From contig NZ_JAAZQK010000016.1 of assembly GCF_012275445.1 (NCBI RefSeq), forward strand, positions 1 through 64,000: 64,000 nt of DNA. The letters run 5' to 3'. Source of the stretch: Rhizobacter sp. SG703. Lineage in GTDB: Bacteria > Pseudomonadota > Gammaproteobacteria > Burkholderiales > Burkholderiaceae_C. The notes beneath the pieces were generated by a model. It ran no database searches. It had not been told where the DNA came from and saw only the letters and a program-made list of their open reading frames with translations. Each line of letters starts with the position of its first letter. The first letter of the stretch is position 1. This document shows, piece after piece, positions 39,349 to 47,357 of the stretch. A program made the position numbers and the translations under genes.

Positions 39349-41079
39349 ATGTCTACGCTTAGCTGCATCAAACGCGACCTTGTGCATCATGGTCGCTTGG
39401 CCGTCGCTGCCCTGGTGCTCTTCGCTGGCTGCGGCAGTTCGGATGGCGACGATACCCGCTCGTACCTGGAGCGGACGCTGGCGCAGCAGTTCGTCTCCGA
39501 GACGAGCCAGCTCGTCACGCTGCAGACGTACCGCACGGAAGACCCGCAAAGCGAGCAGTTGGTGGTCGAGAACCTGACGCGCTCGCGCGACTACCTCATG
39601 GGGCTGGCCCAGGAGTTCAACCGGGGGCAGAGCACGCTGAAGCTCGAGCCGTTCGAGTGGCGCCGGGCGGGCCCGGCCCAGACCCAATGGGTGTTCGGGT
39701 TCCGTCTCGGCAGCGGGCCGAAGAAGGTCGCGATCCTTGCGCATCTGGACACCGTGCCCCCCGGCAATGCGGATTGGCGGCCTTTCGAGCCGCGGGTCGA
39801 GGCGCGTGACTACCGCGGCGCGGCACAGCCCTTCCTGGTGGGCCGAGGTGCGGCGGACGACAAGGGGCCAGCCGTCCTCGCGCTCATCGTGATGCGAGCA
39901 CTGGCGAACCGTTACGACGGAACCAACGCACTCGACGGGCTGACGGTCGAACTGATCTTCGACACTTCCGAAGAGACCGACTTCTCGACCGCGTACTACT
40001 TCCAGGAGGTCGGCGTGCCCGATTTCGGCATTGTCTTCGATGCGGTCTGGACGGTCCGCGCGGAGAAGGGGATCGAGCGGCCGATCTTCACCGTCCCGCT
40101 CGGCCCGGCGCCGAGCAACGGCATCTTCATCGAGGCATTCAACAGCGCCCCCGGAGCCACCAATCAGATCCCGGACACGGTGACCGCGCGCATCAACGGC
40201 AACGATGAGGCCGCGCTCGACCGCCTGGCGGCCAACGTCGCCAATCTCTACCAGCAATACGGCTTCGACGATCCGCTGTATCGGCGCGCGCCGCTCGAGG
40301 TTTCGCGCGACGCAAAGGCGGTGGTCCTGACCACCAAGGTCCTCGGCGCGCAACACGGGTCGGTGCCGGATGAGAACCGCGCGAACGGAGCGAGCCCGGT
40401 CGTCTCGCTCGCGAACTTCCTCGCCCACCTGGTGGACGACGCGACGCTCGCGCCGAACGGCGTCGGGCGGATGCTGCAGTTCATGGCCTGGGGTTGGGGC
40501 ACGACAGTCTTCGGCGAGAAGCATCCCGACCTGCTCGAACGCCACGATCAGGTCTTCGAGCAAGGCAACGGGACGACCTACGCGCTGACGCGCGTCACGA
40601 CCAGCCCCCAAGACGTGGCCCTCAGACTCGACATCCGCTATGCCCTCGGCCATCACGGCGTGGCGTGGGACGGCAAGTCCGAGGGGCAGTTGCCAGGCAC
40701 CAGCGTCTTCCCCGATGCCTTCGAACAACTGGTCAACCGCTTTCAGCAGGACCGGCCGGGTCAGGCCGTCACGGTGACGACCGTGAACGCCGCGTCACCC
40801 GACGTGCGCGACCCGCAGAGTCCGCGGTTCCAACGGATCAGCGGTGCCTATGAGCGGGCGGTGGGCGCGCCGATGCCGTTGGCGGCCATCGGCGGGGGCA
40901 CCGACGCAAAAGGGCAGGTCAATCTCGTCGCGGCCGGCCCGCTCTTCACCCTGGCGTTCGGGCCACCGATCAATTACCACGGCTTGAACGAGGGCGCCCC
41001 GATCGAAGACCTGCAGCTCAGCGCACGCATCCTGTACCAGATCATGCTGGACGAGATTGCAAACAAGACCACGAGATAG
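39349..41079 (+). CDS. M20-family metallodipeptidase, lipoprotein
   Basis: 576 aa from ATG 39349 (GGAGG 6 nt upstream). The lipobox ALVLFAGC near residue 28 predicts a lipid-anchored extracytoplasmic enzyme. The M20 metal site is visible: VAILAHLDTVPPG (HxD), VGRGAADDKGPAV (bridging Asp), FDTSEETD (catalytic and ligand Glu) and the late AIGGGTDAKG. A dimerisation/lid domain lies between. It resembles PepV/Sapep-like dipeptidases, larger than typical M20 enzymes. It is probably a zinc peptidase acting on peptides in the periplasm. Monocistronic. Confidence 0.85.
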   Translation: MSTLSCIKRDLVHHGRLAVAALVLFAGCGSSDGDDTRSYLERTLAQQFVSETSQLVTLQTYRTEDPQSEQLVVENLTRSRDYLMGLAQEFNRGQSTLKLEPFEWRRAGPAQTQWVFGFRLGSGPKKVAILAHLDTVPPGNADWRPFEPRVEARDYRGAAQPFLVGRGAADDKGPAVLALIVMRALANRYDGTNALDGLTVELIFDTSEETDFSTAYYFQEVGVPDFGIVFDAVWTVRAEKGIERPIFTVPLGPAPSNGIFIEAFNSAPGATNQIPDTVTARINGNDEAALDRLAANVANLYQQYGFDDPLYRRAPLEVSRDAKAVVLTTKVLGAQHGSVPDENRANGASPVVSLANFLAHLVDDATLAPNGVGRMLQFMAWGWGTTVFGEKHPDLLERHDQVFEQGNGTTYALTRVTTSPQDVALRLDIRYALGHHGVAWDGKSEGQLPGTSVFPDAFEQLVNRFQQDRPGQAVTVTTVNAASPDVRDPQSPRFQRISGAYERAVGAPMPLAAIGGGTDAKGQVNLVAAGPLFTLAFGPPINYHGLNEGAPIEDLQLSARILYQIMLDEIANKTTR

Positions 41080-41210
41080 CCGATGCCATCCAGGTCGGCC
41101 CTGTAGTCCTTGCACATCAGCCAGCCCGTCTTAAGGTGTCGAGCGGTTGCCGGCACTGAACGCTCGGCTCTCTACGGCCTGTGCGTCAAGCCTCAACCCT
41201 TCATTGCAGC

Positions 41211-41268
41211 GGCGACAAACGTGACGGCCACGCGTTGTCGCCGTGCCTTAAGCCGACATTCTGTCGGC
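41211..41268. terminator. Two hairpins between convergent genes
   Basis: GGCGACAA (41211-41218) pairs with TTGTCGCC (41235-41242). A second hairpin, GCCGACA-TTC-TGTCGGC (41252-41268), covers the last codons of the LysR gene. They sit between the dipeptidase stop (41079) and the LysR stop (41248). There are no long T-runs; they are likely mRNA ends for both sides. Confidence 0.45.
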
Positions 41269-42219
41269 CTTAGTCGCCCCGCCTGCTCGGGCTAAATCCG
41301 GCATGCGCACGCCTTTGCCTTCGTCAGCAGCGACCTCGACAACCAGATCCCGAATCCAGCGATGGCCAGCGTGTCCGTGGCTGCGTTCGTGCCAAATCAA
41401 GCTGATGTCGAACTGCTCCGAAAGCCAAGGGATATCGACCAAGACGAGTCGGTCCGCCTGGCTTCGCAGTTGCCGCCTCGGCACAAGGGCGACAAGATCG
41501 CTGGACGAAACGATCTCGGGGACGAAGAGGAAGGACGCTGCCGACATAACGACTTGGCGTCTGAGCCCAAGCGCTGCCAGCGCCTCGTCGATCGGCGTCG
41601 TGAAGGCGCCGCCCGACGGTGACACGATCACATGTTCCAGTTTCACGAACTCTTCGGCCGTAAGTCCGGACCTGAGACTTGGATGACCTCGCCGACCGAT
41701 GAGGACGTAGGTCTCCGTGAACAGGTGGCAGGTTCGCAGATGCACGTGACTGGGGTCGGGCGTGGTGATAGCCAAGTCGATCTCGCCACGACTTAGCTGT
41801 TGCTCCATCGAAGCAGGGTCCCAATGGCGAATGGCGAGGCGCACCCCAGGCGCGCGCTCCCTCAACGCCACCGCGAACGGCATCAGGACCGCAGCCTGCA
41901 CGTAGTCCGTGCACGCAACCGTGACTGTCAGCTTCCCTCGCGTCGGCGAGAAGTCTTTGTGGGAATGGAAGGTAATTCGCAGTTGATCCAGCGCTTCTCG
42001 CAGCGGGCCGAGTAGGTCGAGCGCCTTGGCCGTAGGCGTCATCCCGCGGTGGGCCGGGATAAGCAGGGGGTCGTCGAACACATCCCGAAGGCGGCTCAAC
42101 TGTGCGCTCACTGCTGGCTGACTGAGGTGAAGTCGCGCGGCCGCCTTTGTCACATTCCGCTCGGCCAGGAGGGCTTCAAGAGTCAGCAGCAAATTGAGAT
42201 CGAGACGTCCATTATCCAT
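41248..42219 (-). CDS. LysR-family transcriptional regulator
   Basis: 323 aa from ATG 42219; upstream in-frame codons are AT-rich leader. HTH: LDLNLLLTLEALLAERNVTK, AAARLHLSQPAVSAQLSRLR. This DLNLLL start is typical of the NodD/PcpR-like subgroup. The co-inducer domain includes VTVACTDYVQAAVLMPFAVA. It is divergent from a quinone reductase gene (93-nt gap) and is the likely regulator of it. GC is lower than in the flanking chromosome. Confidence 0.88.
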   Translation of the reverse strand: MDNGRLDLNLLLTLEALLAERNVTKAAARLHLSQPAVSAQLSRLRDVFDDPLLIPAHRGMTPTAKALDLLGPLREALDQLRITFHSHKDFSPTRGKLTVTVACTDYVQAAVLMPFAVALRERAPGVRLAIRHWDPASMEQQLSRGEIDLAITTPDPSHVHLRTCHLFTETYVLIGRRGHPSLRSGLTAEEFVKLEHVIVSPSGGAFTTPIDEALAALGLRRQVVMSAASFLFVPEIVSSSDLVALVPRRQLRSQADRLVLVDIPWLSEQFDISLIWHERSHGHAGHRWIRDLVVEVAADEGKGVRMPDLARAGGATKADRMSA

Positions 42220-42312
42220 GGCTTGGATAGTAAGGTAGAACACAATCGATTTCACATATACGGCGACAAAGGCCACGATGCAGTCATTGCAAACCGCTTG
42301 GAGAGCCGCACC

Positions 42313-43101
42313 GTGGCCAAAAAAGTTCTCATCGTCTACGCCCACCCGGAGCCGACCTCGCTGACGCGCCAACTGGTCGACGTCTCGATCGAAGCCCTTG
42401 CCGCTCAGGGGCACGAAGTCATTCAGTCTGACCTCTATGGCATGCGCTGGAAGGCCGTCTTCGATGCAGAGGACTTTCCGAGCAGGACCAATCCTGAGCG
42501 GCTTTCGTACATCATGGAATCAGGTCATGCCTATGCAACCGGCCAGCAGACAGCGGATGTCGCCGCGGAGCAGGCGAAGCTGCTCGCTGTCGATGCGGTG
42601 ATCCTGCAGTTTCCGCTCTGGTGGTATGGCTTGCCGGCCATCCTGAAAGGCTGGATCGATCGTGTCTATGCCTTTGGCTTCGCCTACGGGTACAAGAACG
42701 GCACCAATGAATATCGCTTTGGCGACGGCATCCTGAAGGGCAAGCGGGCGCTGGTAAATGTCATCGCGGGCGGGCCGGCCGCCGACTATGGTCCGCGCGG
42801 CATCAACGGCCCGATCGATCAACTCCTCTTTCCGCTCACCCACGGCGCACTGTTCTACCCCGGCATGGACGTGCTCCCGACACACGCGGTCTATGGCGCG
42901 GGTCACGTTTCCACGGCGGAGGAAATGGACGCGATCAAGGCAGCATGGCGTGTGCGTCTTGCCGGGCTATTCATTGACAAGCCGATTCGCTTCCGTTCGC
43001 AAAACGGCGGCGACTTCCCCGATCGCCACACCATGGCCGACCATGTTGCGCCGGGCCAAACCGGCCTCGTCGCGCACGTTGCCAATCTGGTCGACGCATA
43101 A
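42313..43101 (+). CDS. NAD(P)H:quinone oxidoreductase, NQO1/MdaB-like flavodoxin fold
   Basis: 262 aa from GTG 42313 (VAKKVLIVYAHPEPTSLT). The flavodoxin-like fold is shown by LIVYAHPEP (FMN/FAD phosphate loop), FPLWWYGLPAILKGWIDRV (a hallmark of NQO1-like enzymes) and VIAGGPAADYGPRG. It reduces quinones by two electrons and protects against redox stress. It is divergent from a LysR gene. The coding style is slightly AT-richer than the core genes, and the protein's flavour is alphaproteobacterial (an impression), so transfer is possible. Confidence 0.87.
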   Translation: MAKKVLIVYAHPEPTSLTRQLVDVSIEALAAQGHEVIQSDLYGMRWKAVFDAEDFPSRTNPERLSYIMESGHAYATGQQTADVAAEQAKLLAVDAVILQFPLWWYGLPAILKGWIDRVYAFGFAYGYKNGTNEYRFGDGILKGKRALVNVIAGGPAADYGPRGINGPIDQLLFPLTHGALFYPGMDVLPTHAVYGAGHVSTAEEMDAIKAAWRVRLAGLFIDKPIRFRSQNGGDFPDRHTMADHVAPGQTGLVAHVANLVDA

Positions 43102-43111
43102 GGAGATGGAC

Positions 43112-43150
43112 ATGGAAGTGGCATTCATCGGGCTTGGGCAAATGGGCTCA
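43112..43150 (+). pseudogene. N-terminal stub of a 6-phosphogluconate/3-hydroxyisobutyrate dehydrogenase-like gene
   Basis: ATG at 43112 (AGGAG 7 nt upstream) reads MEVAFIGLGQMGS, the Rossmann opening of HIBADH/6PGDH-like dehydrogenases, and then similarity ends. In another frame the next bases read LKPGKIYKVIIPD and stop (43186-43188), like the tail of an unrelated gene. The stub is in frame with the following methyltransferase. This looks like a deletion junction that left two gene ends. Confidence 0.5.
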
Positions 43151-43240
43151 AGCCCGGGAAGATCTACAAGGTCATCATTCCGGACTGAGTCCGGTGGACG
43201 CTTTCGTCTTCCAGTGATCGTCACCATCGGAGAAAACCAA

Positions 43241-44026
43241 ATGCGTATTCTGAAGCCGCTCCTGCTCTCGCTAATACTCGCCGCGCCACTGGCCATCGCG
43301 ACAGTCCAAGCCGCTCCCGCCGATGTGCGGGCGGCCGTCGCCGCTCCCGGGAGGCCGGCCGAGGCGGTCGCGCTCGACGAAAGCCGCAAGCCCGTCGAGG
43401 TGCTGAAGTTTCTCGGGCTTGAACAGGGCGACCGCGCGCTCGACCTGTTCACCGGGACCACGGCCCCGTTCACGCGCGTCGGCTATTACGCCGAGATCAT
43501 GGGCCGCGCGGTTGGCCCCAAGGGTGCGGTGGTCGCGTGGGAGCCCGCCAATCTGCTCGACGATGCAGGCAAGAAGAACTTTGCCAGCCTGATCGCGCGC
43601 GTTCCCAGTGCCCGTCTGATCTCGAGCACCGCCGCCGATCTGACGCTCGACCCTGCGAGCTTCGACTTTGTGCTAATGCACCTCGTCTATCACGACACCT
43701 ATTGGGAGAACGAACAGTTCCAGTTTCCGCGGATGGACCCGCACGCGTTCCTCGCCAAAATCTTCGCGGCGACCAAGCCGGGCGGGATTGTCGGCGTCGT
43801 CGATCATGTCGCCGCGCCCGGCGGCGACACGCGCGCGGTCGTCAGAAAGCTCCACCGCATCGACCCGGCGGTGCTCCGCGCGGATTTCGAGCGCGCGGGG
43901 TTCAAGCTCGAAGCCGAGTCCGATCTGCTGCGCAACCCCGCCGACGATCATTCGAAGCTGTCGCTCGATCCCGCGATTCGCGGAAAGACTGACCGCATCA
44001 TCTACCGCTTCCGCAAACCCAGTTGA
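43241..44026 (+). CDS. Exported class I SAM-methyltransferase-like protein
   Basis: 261 aa from ATG 43241 (GGAG 9 nt upstream). A cleavable signal peptide (RILKPLLLSLILAAPLAIAT, then VQAAP) is unusual for a methyltransferase fold. The SAM-like motifs are ALDLFTGTTAPFTRVGYYAE, AVVAWEPAN and FDFVLMHLVYHDTYW. Similar exported proteins occur in Sphingomonas-type genomes; activity in the periplasm, where SAM is absent, is unexplained. It follows the dehydrogenase stub and the quinone reductase on the same strand. Confidence 0.78.
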   Translation: MRILKPLLLSLILAAPLAIATVQAAPADVRAAVAAPGRPAEAVALDESRKPVEVLKFLGLEQGDRALDLFTGTTAPFTRVGYYAEIMGRAVGPKGAVVAWEPANLLDDAGKKNFASLIARVPSARLISSTAADLTLDPASFDFVLMHLVYHDTYWENEQFQFPRMDPHAFLAKIFAATKPGGIVGVVDHVAAPGGDTRAVVRKLHRIDPAVLRADFERAGFKLEAESDLLRNPADDHSKLSLDPAIRGKTDRIIYRFRKPS

Positions 44027-44340
44027 GGGCGCGCTGTCATCTCGACTTCCACGATCTAGGTGTGAAGCGTCAAGAGGTTGTTTCTTGACGAGCTGAGTCC
44101 AGCGTTGCCGACGGCGTGTCTCAGCGTCAGCATTGCCGCGGTGAGCGGACATTCCGAAGTCCCCCGGCCGACCGGCAGCAACTGCTGCGTTGCAGACATT
44201 GGCTCACGACGCGATCGCAGCTGGCGATCGCCATCTCATCGGCAGCCGAGCGAAAGACAAGCAGCGCTGCGTCACCTCGTCGGCTCAACGTTCAACGATC
44301 CCGCAACCAATTACCCAGCCTCGTTTCCCAAATGGTGCAA
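44027..44340. other. Intergenic region with a terminator-like hairpin
   Basis: About 310 nt before the riboswitch with no supported gene. A perfect 8-bp hairpin CGTCAAGA-N7-TCTTGACG at 44068-44090, 42 nt after the methyltransferase stop, is a plausible transcript end. Short open frames in the rest lack ribosome-binding sites and normal codon bias. Confidence 0.5.
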
Positions 44341-44369
44341 AATCCGTGCGCCCGCCGCTCACCCGGCGG

Positions 44370-44510
44370 GCTTCGCTAGGGGTGCTGGCCACGTTCGCGT
44401 GACCGGCTGAGAGAGTCCCTTTGAACCTGATCGGTGGCGCGCTGTCGCAGGCGCGCCACGGGCTGACAGATTTGTCTTGTCGGCCTGAGGTAATCCTCGC
44501 GCAGGGAAGC
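44370..44510 (+). ncRNA. TPP riboswitch (THI element) with extra hairpins
   Basis: All conserved THI elements are present: GGGGTGC near 44379, GCTGAGA (44406-44412), CCCTTTGAACCTGAT (44417-44431), GAGG-TAAT-CCTC as P5 (44487-44498) and GCGCAGGGA (44499-44507). P1 pairs GCTTC (44370-44374) with GAAGC (44506-44510); P3 is the hairpin around 44387-44404. Between GATC and P5 there is an insert of ~54 nt forming two hairpins: 44434-44442/44451-44459 and 44461-44468/44478-44485. The element ends 68 nt before the TonB-receptor ATG, so thiamin pyrophosphate probably represses that gene. Confidence 0.85.
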
Positions 44511-44578
44511 GTCGTGCCGCGGATCACTCCTCGCTGTCGCGGCTGCGCCGACCTGCCATCGCCAACCCGGGAAGTACG

Positions 44579-46744
44579 ATGGCATTCCGTTCTTGCAAGT
44601 CCCCTGCCCTGGCGCCGCTGGCCCTGGGCATTGCATCCGCATTCGGTGCGCATGCGCAATCCGCCTCCATCGATCCGCAGACGCTGCCGCCGGTCACCGT
44701 GACCGGCCGCGCGCCCGACGCGATCGCCACCATCGGCGGCTTCGGCGAGCTGCCGCTGTCGAAACTGCCGCTGCAGGCGACCGTGGTCACCGGCGTCGCG
44801 ATGAAGGATGCCGGCGTGCAAAGCCTCGCCGACATCACGCGCTTCGATGCGAGCCTCGGCGATGCCTACAACTCAGAGGGTTACTGGACCACGCTGATGG
44901 TGCGCGGCTTCGCGACCGACAACCGCTTCAACTTCCGCCGCGACGGCCTGCCGATCAACGCCGAGACCTCGTTGCCGCTCGCCAACAAGGAGCGCATCGA
45001 GATCCTGAAAGGCGCCAGCGGCATGCAGGCCGGCACCAGCGCGCCGGGCGGGCTGGTCAACCTGGTCGTCAAGCGCCCCGAGGGCACGGTGCGCTCGGCG
45101 GCACTGGAGTGGAGACAGAGCCACACCTGGCGCGGTGGCGTCGACATCGGCCAGCGCTTCGGCGAAGGCGAGGCCTTCGGACTGCGCGTCAACGCGCAGT
45201 CCGACGAGCTGGACCCGCAGACGCACGACCTGCATGGCCACAGCCAGCTGCTGGCGGTGGCCGGCGACTGGCGCGTGACGCCCGACACGCTGCTCGAGGC
45301 CGAGTTCGAGACCAGCCACCGCAGCCAGCCCAGCGTGCCGGCGATGAGCCTGCTGGGCAACCGGCTGCCGGATGCATCGGCCTACGACCCGCGGACCAAC
45401 CTGAACAACCAGCCGTGGTCGCAGCCGGTGGTGCTCGATGGCGACACCGCCTCGCTGCGCTGGCAGCAGCGCCTGTCGGCCGACTGGCGTGCGGTGGCGC
45501 ACCTGGCGACGCAGCGCCTGACCAGCGACGACCGCCTGGCCTTCCCCTACGGCTGCGGCGCCGAAGGCAACTACGACCGCTACTGCAGCGACGGCACCTT
45601 CGACCTCTACGACTTTCGCAGCGACAACGAGCGCCGCACCACCGACGCGCTCGACCTGGGCGTGCGCGGCAGCTTGTCCACCGCCGGCATCGCGCACGAG
45701 CTGCAGACCGGCGTGCTGCTGTCGCGCTTTCGCAGCCGGCTGCAGGGCCAGGCCTACAACTACGCCGGCGTCGGCAACATCGACGGCAGCCTGGTGACGC
45801 CGGCGGCGCCGGAGCTGACTGCCGCCAACACCAACCGCGACGAGCGCAACACCGAGCTGTATGTGCGCGACGCGATCACGCTGACGCCGACCTGGAGCGC
45901 GTGGCTGGGCCTGCGCCACACGCAGCTGAAGCGCGAGAGCATCGCGACCGACGGCAGCGAGCCGGTCTCGTACACCGATTCGTTCACGACGCCGTGGCTC
46001 GCGCTGAGCCATGCGCTGCAGCCGGGCCTGCTGGCGTATGCGAGCTGGGGCCAGGGCATCGAGTCGGAAGTGGCGCCGAACCGCGCGCGCTACACGAACG
46101 CCGGGCAGGCGCTGGCGCCATTGAAGAGCCGCCAGATGGAACTGGGCCTGAAAGGCACGGCGACGGACCTGAGCTGGGGCCTGACGGTGTTCGACATCGT
46201 GCGCCCGCGCTTTGCGGACGTCGGCTCCGACTGCGCCAGCGACACCGTCGGCAACACCTGCACGCACCAGGAAGACGGCGAACAGCGCCACCGCGGGCTC
46301 GAAGCCGACAGCGCGTGGTCGGTCGGCGACTGGACGCTGCAGGGGGCGGCGATGTGGCTGCACGCGCGGGTCGAAGACGTCACGAGCGATACCACGCTGA
46401 ACGGCAAGCGGCCGGTCAACGTGCCGGACCGCACGCTGAAGCTCAACGTGAGCTACCGCGTGCCGCTGCTCACCGGCCTGAACCTCTCGGCCGGCGCGGT
46501 GCACGAGGGCGAGCGGATGGTGCTGCAGGACAACAGCCTGTCGATCCCCGGCTGGACGCGCTTCGACGCGGCGGCGCGCTACGAGCAGCGGCTGGCCGGC
46601 GTCGGCACGCTGACCTGGCGGGTCGGCGTCGACAACCTGAGCGACCGCCGCGCCTGGAAGGAATCGCCGCTGCAGTTCGGGCACGTGTACCTCTACCCGC
46701 TCGCGCCGCGCACGGTGCGTGCGTCGGTCCAGATAGATTTGTGA
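44579..46744 (+). CDS. TonB-dependent outer-membrane receptor (predicted thiamin-related)
   Basis: 721 aa. A signal peptide ends at AFGAHAQS (~27). The TonB box region/plug follows: LPPVTVTGRAPD, ATVVTGVAMKDAGVQSLADI, MVRGFATDNRFNFRRDGLPI, IEILKGASGMQAGTSAPGGL and VNLVVKRP. The 22-strand barrel ends in a terminal aromatic-type strand VRASVQIDL. By sequence it belongs to the siderophore-receptor (FhuA-like) class, but the TPP riboswitch directly upstream argues for uptake of thiamin, a thiamin precursor or a thiamin-bearing compound. Energy comes from TonB-ExbBD. Confidence 0.88.
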   Translation: MAFRSCKSPALAPLALGIASAFGAHAQSASIDPQTLPPVTVTGRAPDAIATIGGFGELPLSKLPLQATVVTGVAMKDAGVQSLADITRFDASLGDAYNSEGYWTTLMVRGFATDNRFNFRRDGLPINAETSLPLANKERIEILKGASGMQAGTSAPGGLVNLVVKRPEGTVRSAALEWRQSHTWRGGVDIGQRFGEGEAFGLRVNAQSDELDPQTHDLHGHSQLLAVAGDWRVTPDTLLEAEFETSHRSQPSVPAMSLLGNRLPDASAYDPRTNLNNQPWSQPVVLDGDTASLRWQQRLSADWRAVAHLATQRLTSDDRLAFPYGCGAEGNYDRYCSDGTFDLYDFRSDNERRTTDALDLGVRGSLSTAGIAHELQTGVLLSRFRSRLQGQAYNYAGVGNIDGSLVTPAAPELTAANTNRDERNTELYVRDAITLTPTWSAWLGLRHTQLKRESIATDGSEPVSYTDSFTTPWLALSHALQPGLLAYASWGQGIESEVAPNRARYTNAGQALAPLKSRQMELGLKGTATDLSWGLTVFDIVRPRFADVGSDCASDTVGNTCTHQEDGEQRHRGLEADSAWSVGDWTLQGAAMWLHARVEDVTSDTTLNGKRPVNVPDRTLKLNVSYRVPLLTGLNLSAGAVHEGERMVLQDNSLSIPGWTRFDAAARYEQRLAGVGTLTWRVGVDNLSDRRAWKESPLQFGHVYLYPLAPRTVRASVQIDL

Positions 46745-46775
46745 GCCGCCCGCCAGAACACCTGTTTTTTCTGTC

Positions 46776-46781
46776 TATAAT
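46776..46781 (+). promoter_or_regulatory. TATAAT -10 element of the tRNA gene
   Basis: A perfect TATAAT lies 13 nt before the mature tRNA start, a normal position for a tRNA promoter with a short 5' leader. No good -35 hexamer is seen at 16-18 nt upstream. Confidence 0.6.
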
Positions 46782-46793
46782 CTGAGGCTCAAT

Positions 46794-46869
46794 TCCTCGA
46801 TAGCTCAGTTGGTAGAGCGCCGGACTGTTAATCCGTAGGTCCCTGGTTCGAGCCCAGGTCGAGGAGCCA
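46794..46869 (+). tRNA. tRNA-Asn (GUU)
   Basis: 76 nt with encoded CCA. The acceptor stem TCCTCGA pairs with TCGAGGA, G is the discriminator, the D-arm is AGCTCAGTTGGTAGAGC, the anticodon GTT is at 46827-46829 and the T-arm is GGTTCGAGCC. It stands at the left edge of the prophage-like region, and tRNA 3' ends are classic phage attachment sites. Confidence 0.97.
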
Positions 46870-46878
46870 GTATTGACG

Positions 46879-46903
46879 GGGCCCGCAGCGATGCGGGCCC
46901 TTT
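46879..46903 (+). terminator. Terminator after tRNA-Asn
   Basis: GGGCCCGC (46879-46886) and GCGGGCCC (46893-46900) form a perfect 8-bp GC stem with loop AGCGAT, followed by TTTG. It ends the tRNA transcript. Confidence 0.75.
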
Positions 46904-46912
46904 GTCGTTGGG

Positions 46913-46953
46913 CTGGAATATTAGGGAGATATTGGGCGCTGCCTAATATCCAG
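46913..46953. repeat. ATATTRGG repeats, possible attachment or recombinase site
   Basis: CTGGAATATTAGG (46913-46925) and CCTAATATCCAG (46942-46953) form a 12-bp dyad with one bulged base. A third copy, ATATTGGG, lies directly repeated at 46929-46936. Two direct and one inverted copy of an 8-mer, ten bases after a tRNA terminator, look like protein-binding arms, for example for integrase or excisionase. No other explanation is visible. Confidence 0.45.
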
Positions 46954-47104
46954 TGGTTTGGCCACCAGCTCGCGCGCTCCGTGACCGCCTGCGGATGCTT
47001 GAGATGCGCCCGAGCCTCTTGAAGGTCGGTGCTCCGGACGCAATCTTCGCGAGCAAGCCGGTCGGCACATCGCCGGGCGGTGCCTGATCACCAGGAGGAC
47101 ACCC
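46954..47104. other. Intergenic region at prophage edge
   Basis: About 150 nt between the dyad and the first small gene. Only a ~30-codon open stretch ending at 47087 is present, without a clear start. I see nothing else to call. Confidence 0.3.
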
Positions 47105-47320
47105 ATGGACGAATCAAGATCGTCGTGTCCCGGGCCGACAGCCGAGGACACACTGCGCAACAGCAACGCGAGGCCGAACGGCGGGGGCGCCGACCGAAGG
47201 CCACCACACCGTCGACCGACCACGCGCTTCAGCCCGCCTCTGCGGCGCGGCCAAGGCCTGCCGCGGCACCAGCGCTGGCCGTGGATCGCAGAAGACCTTT
47301 TCGATGAGGACAAGTGGTAG
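47105..47320 (+). CDS. Small Arg/Pro-rich hypothetical protein
   Basis: 71 aa. The ATG follows AGGAGG by 8 nt, the main argument for translation. The sequence is rich in Arg, Pro and Ser, with a distinct C-terminus RWPWIAEDLFDEDKW that does not look like random GC-rich frame. No family recognised. It lies at the edge of the prophage region, on the strand opposite the late genes. Confidence 0.4.
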   Translation: MDESRSSCPGPTAEDTLRNSNARPNGGGADRRPPHRRPTTRFSPPLRRGQGLPRHQRWPWIAEDLFDEDKW

Positions 47321-47357
47321 CCAGGGTTGACCACGCCTCCAGCGATACCATCGTCAG

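Noticed and set aside
43112-44026. Methyltransferase starting at 43112
   Set aside because: The frame is open, but this start would hide the clear signal peptide at 43241, and its first 13 codons belong to a dehydrogenase stub.
44341-44371. The GC hairpin GCCCGCCG...CGGCGGGC just before the riboswitch as its expression platform
   Set aside because: It lies 5' of the aptamer and overlaps P1 by one or two bases. Expression platforms are 3' of the aptamer. It may be a terminator of an upstream transcript.
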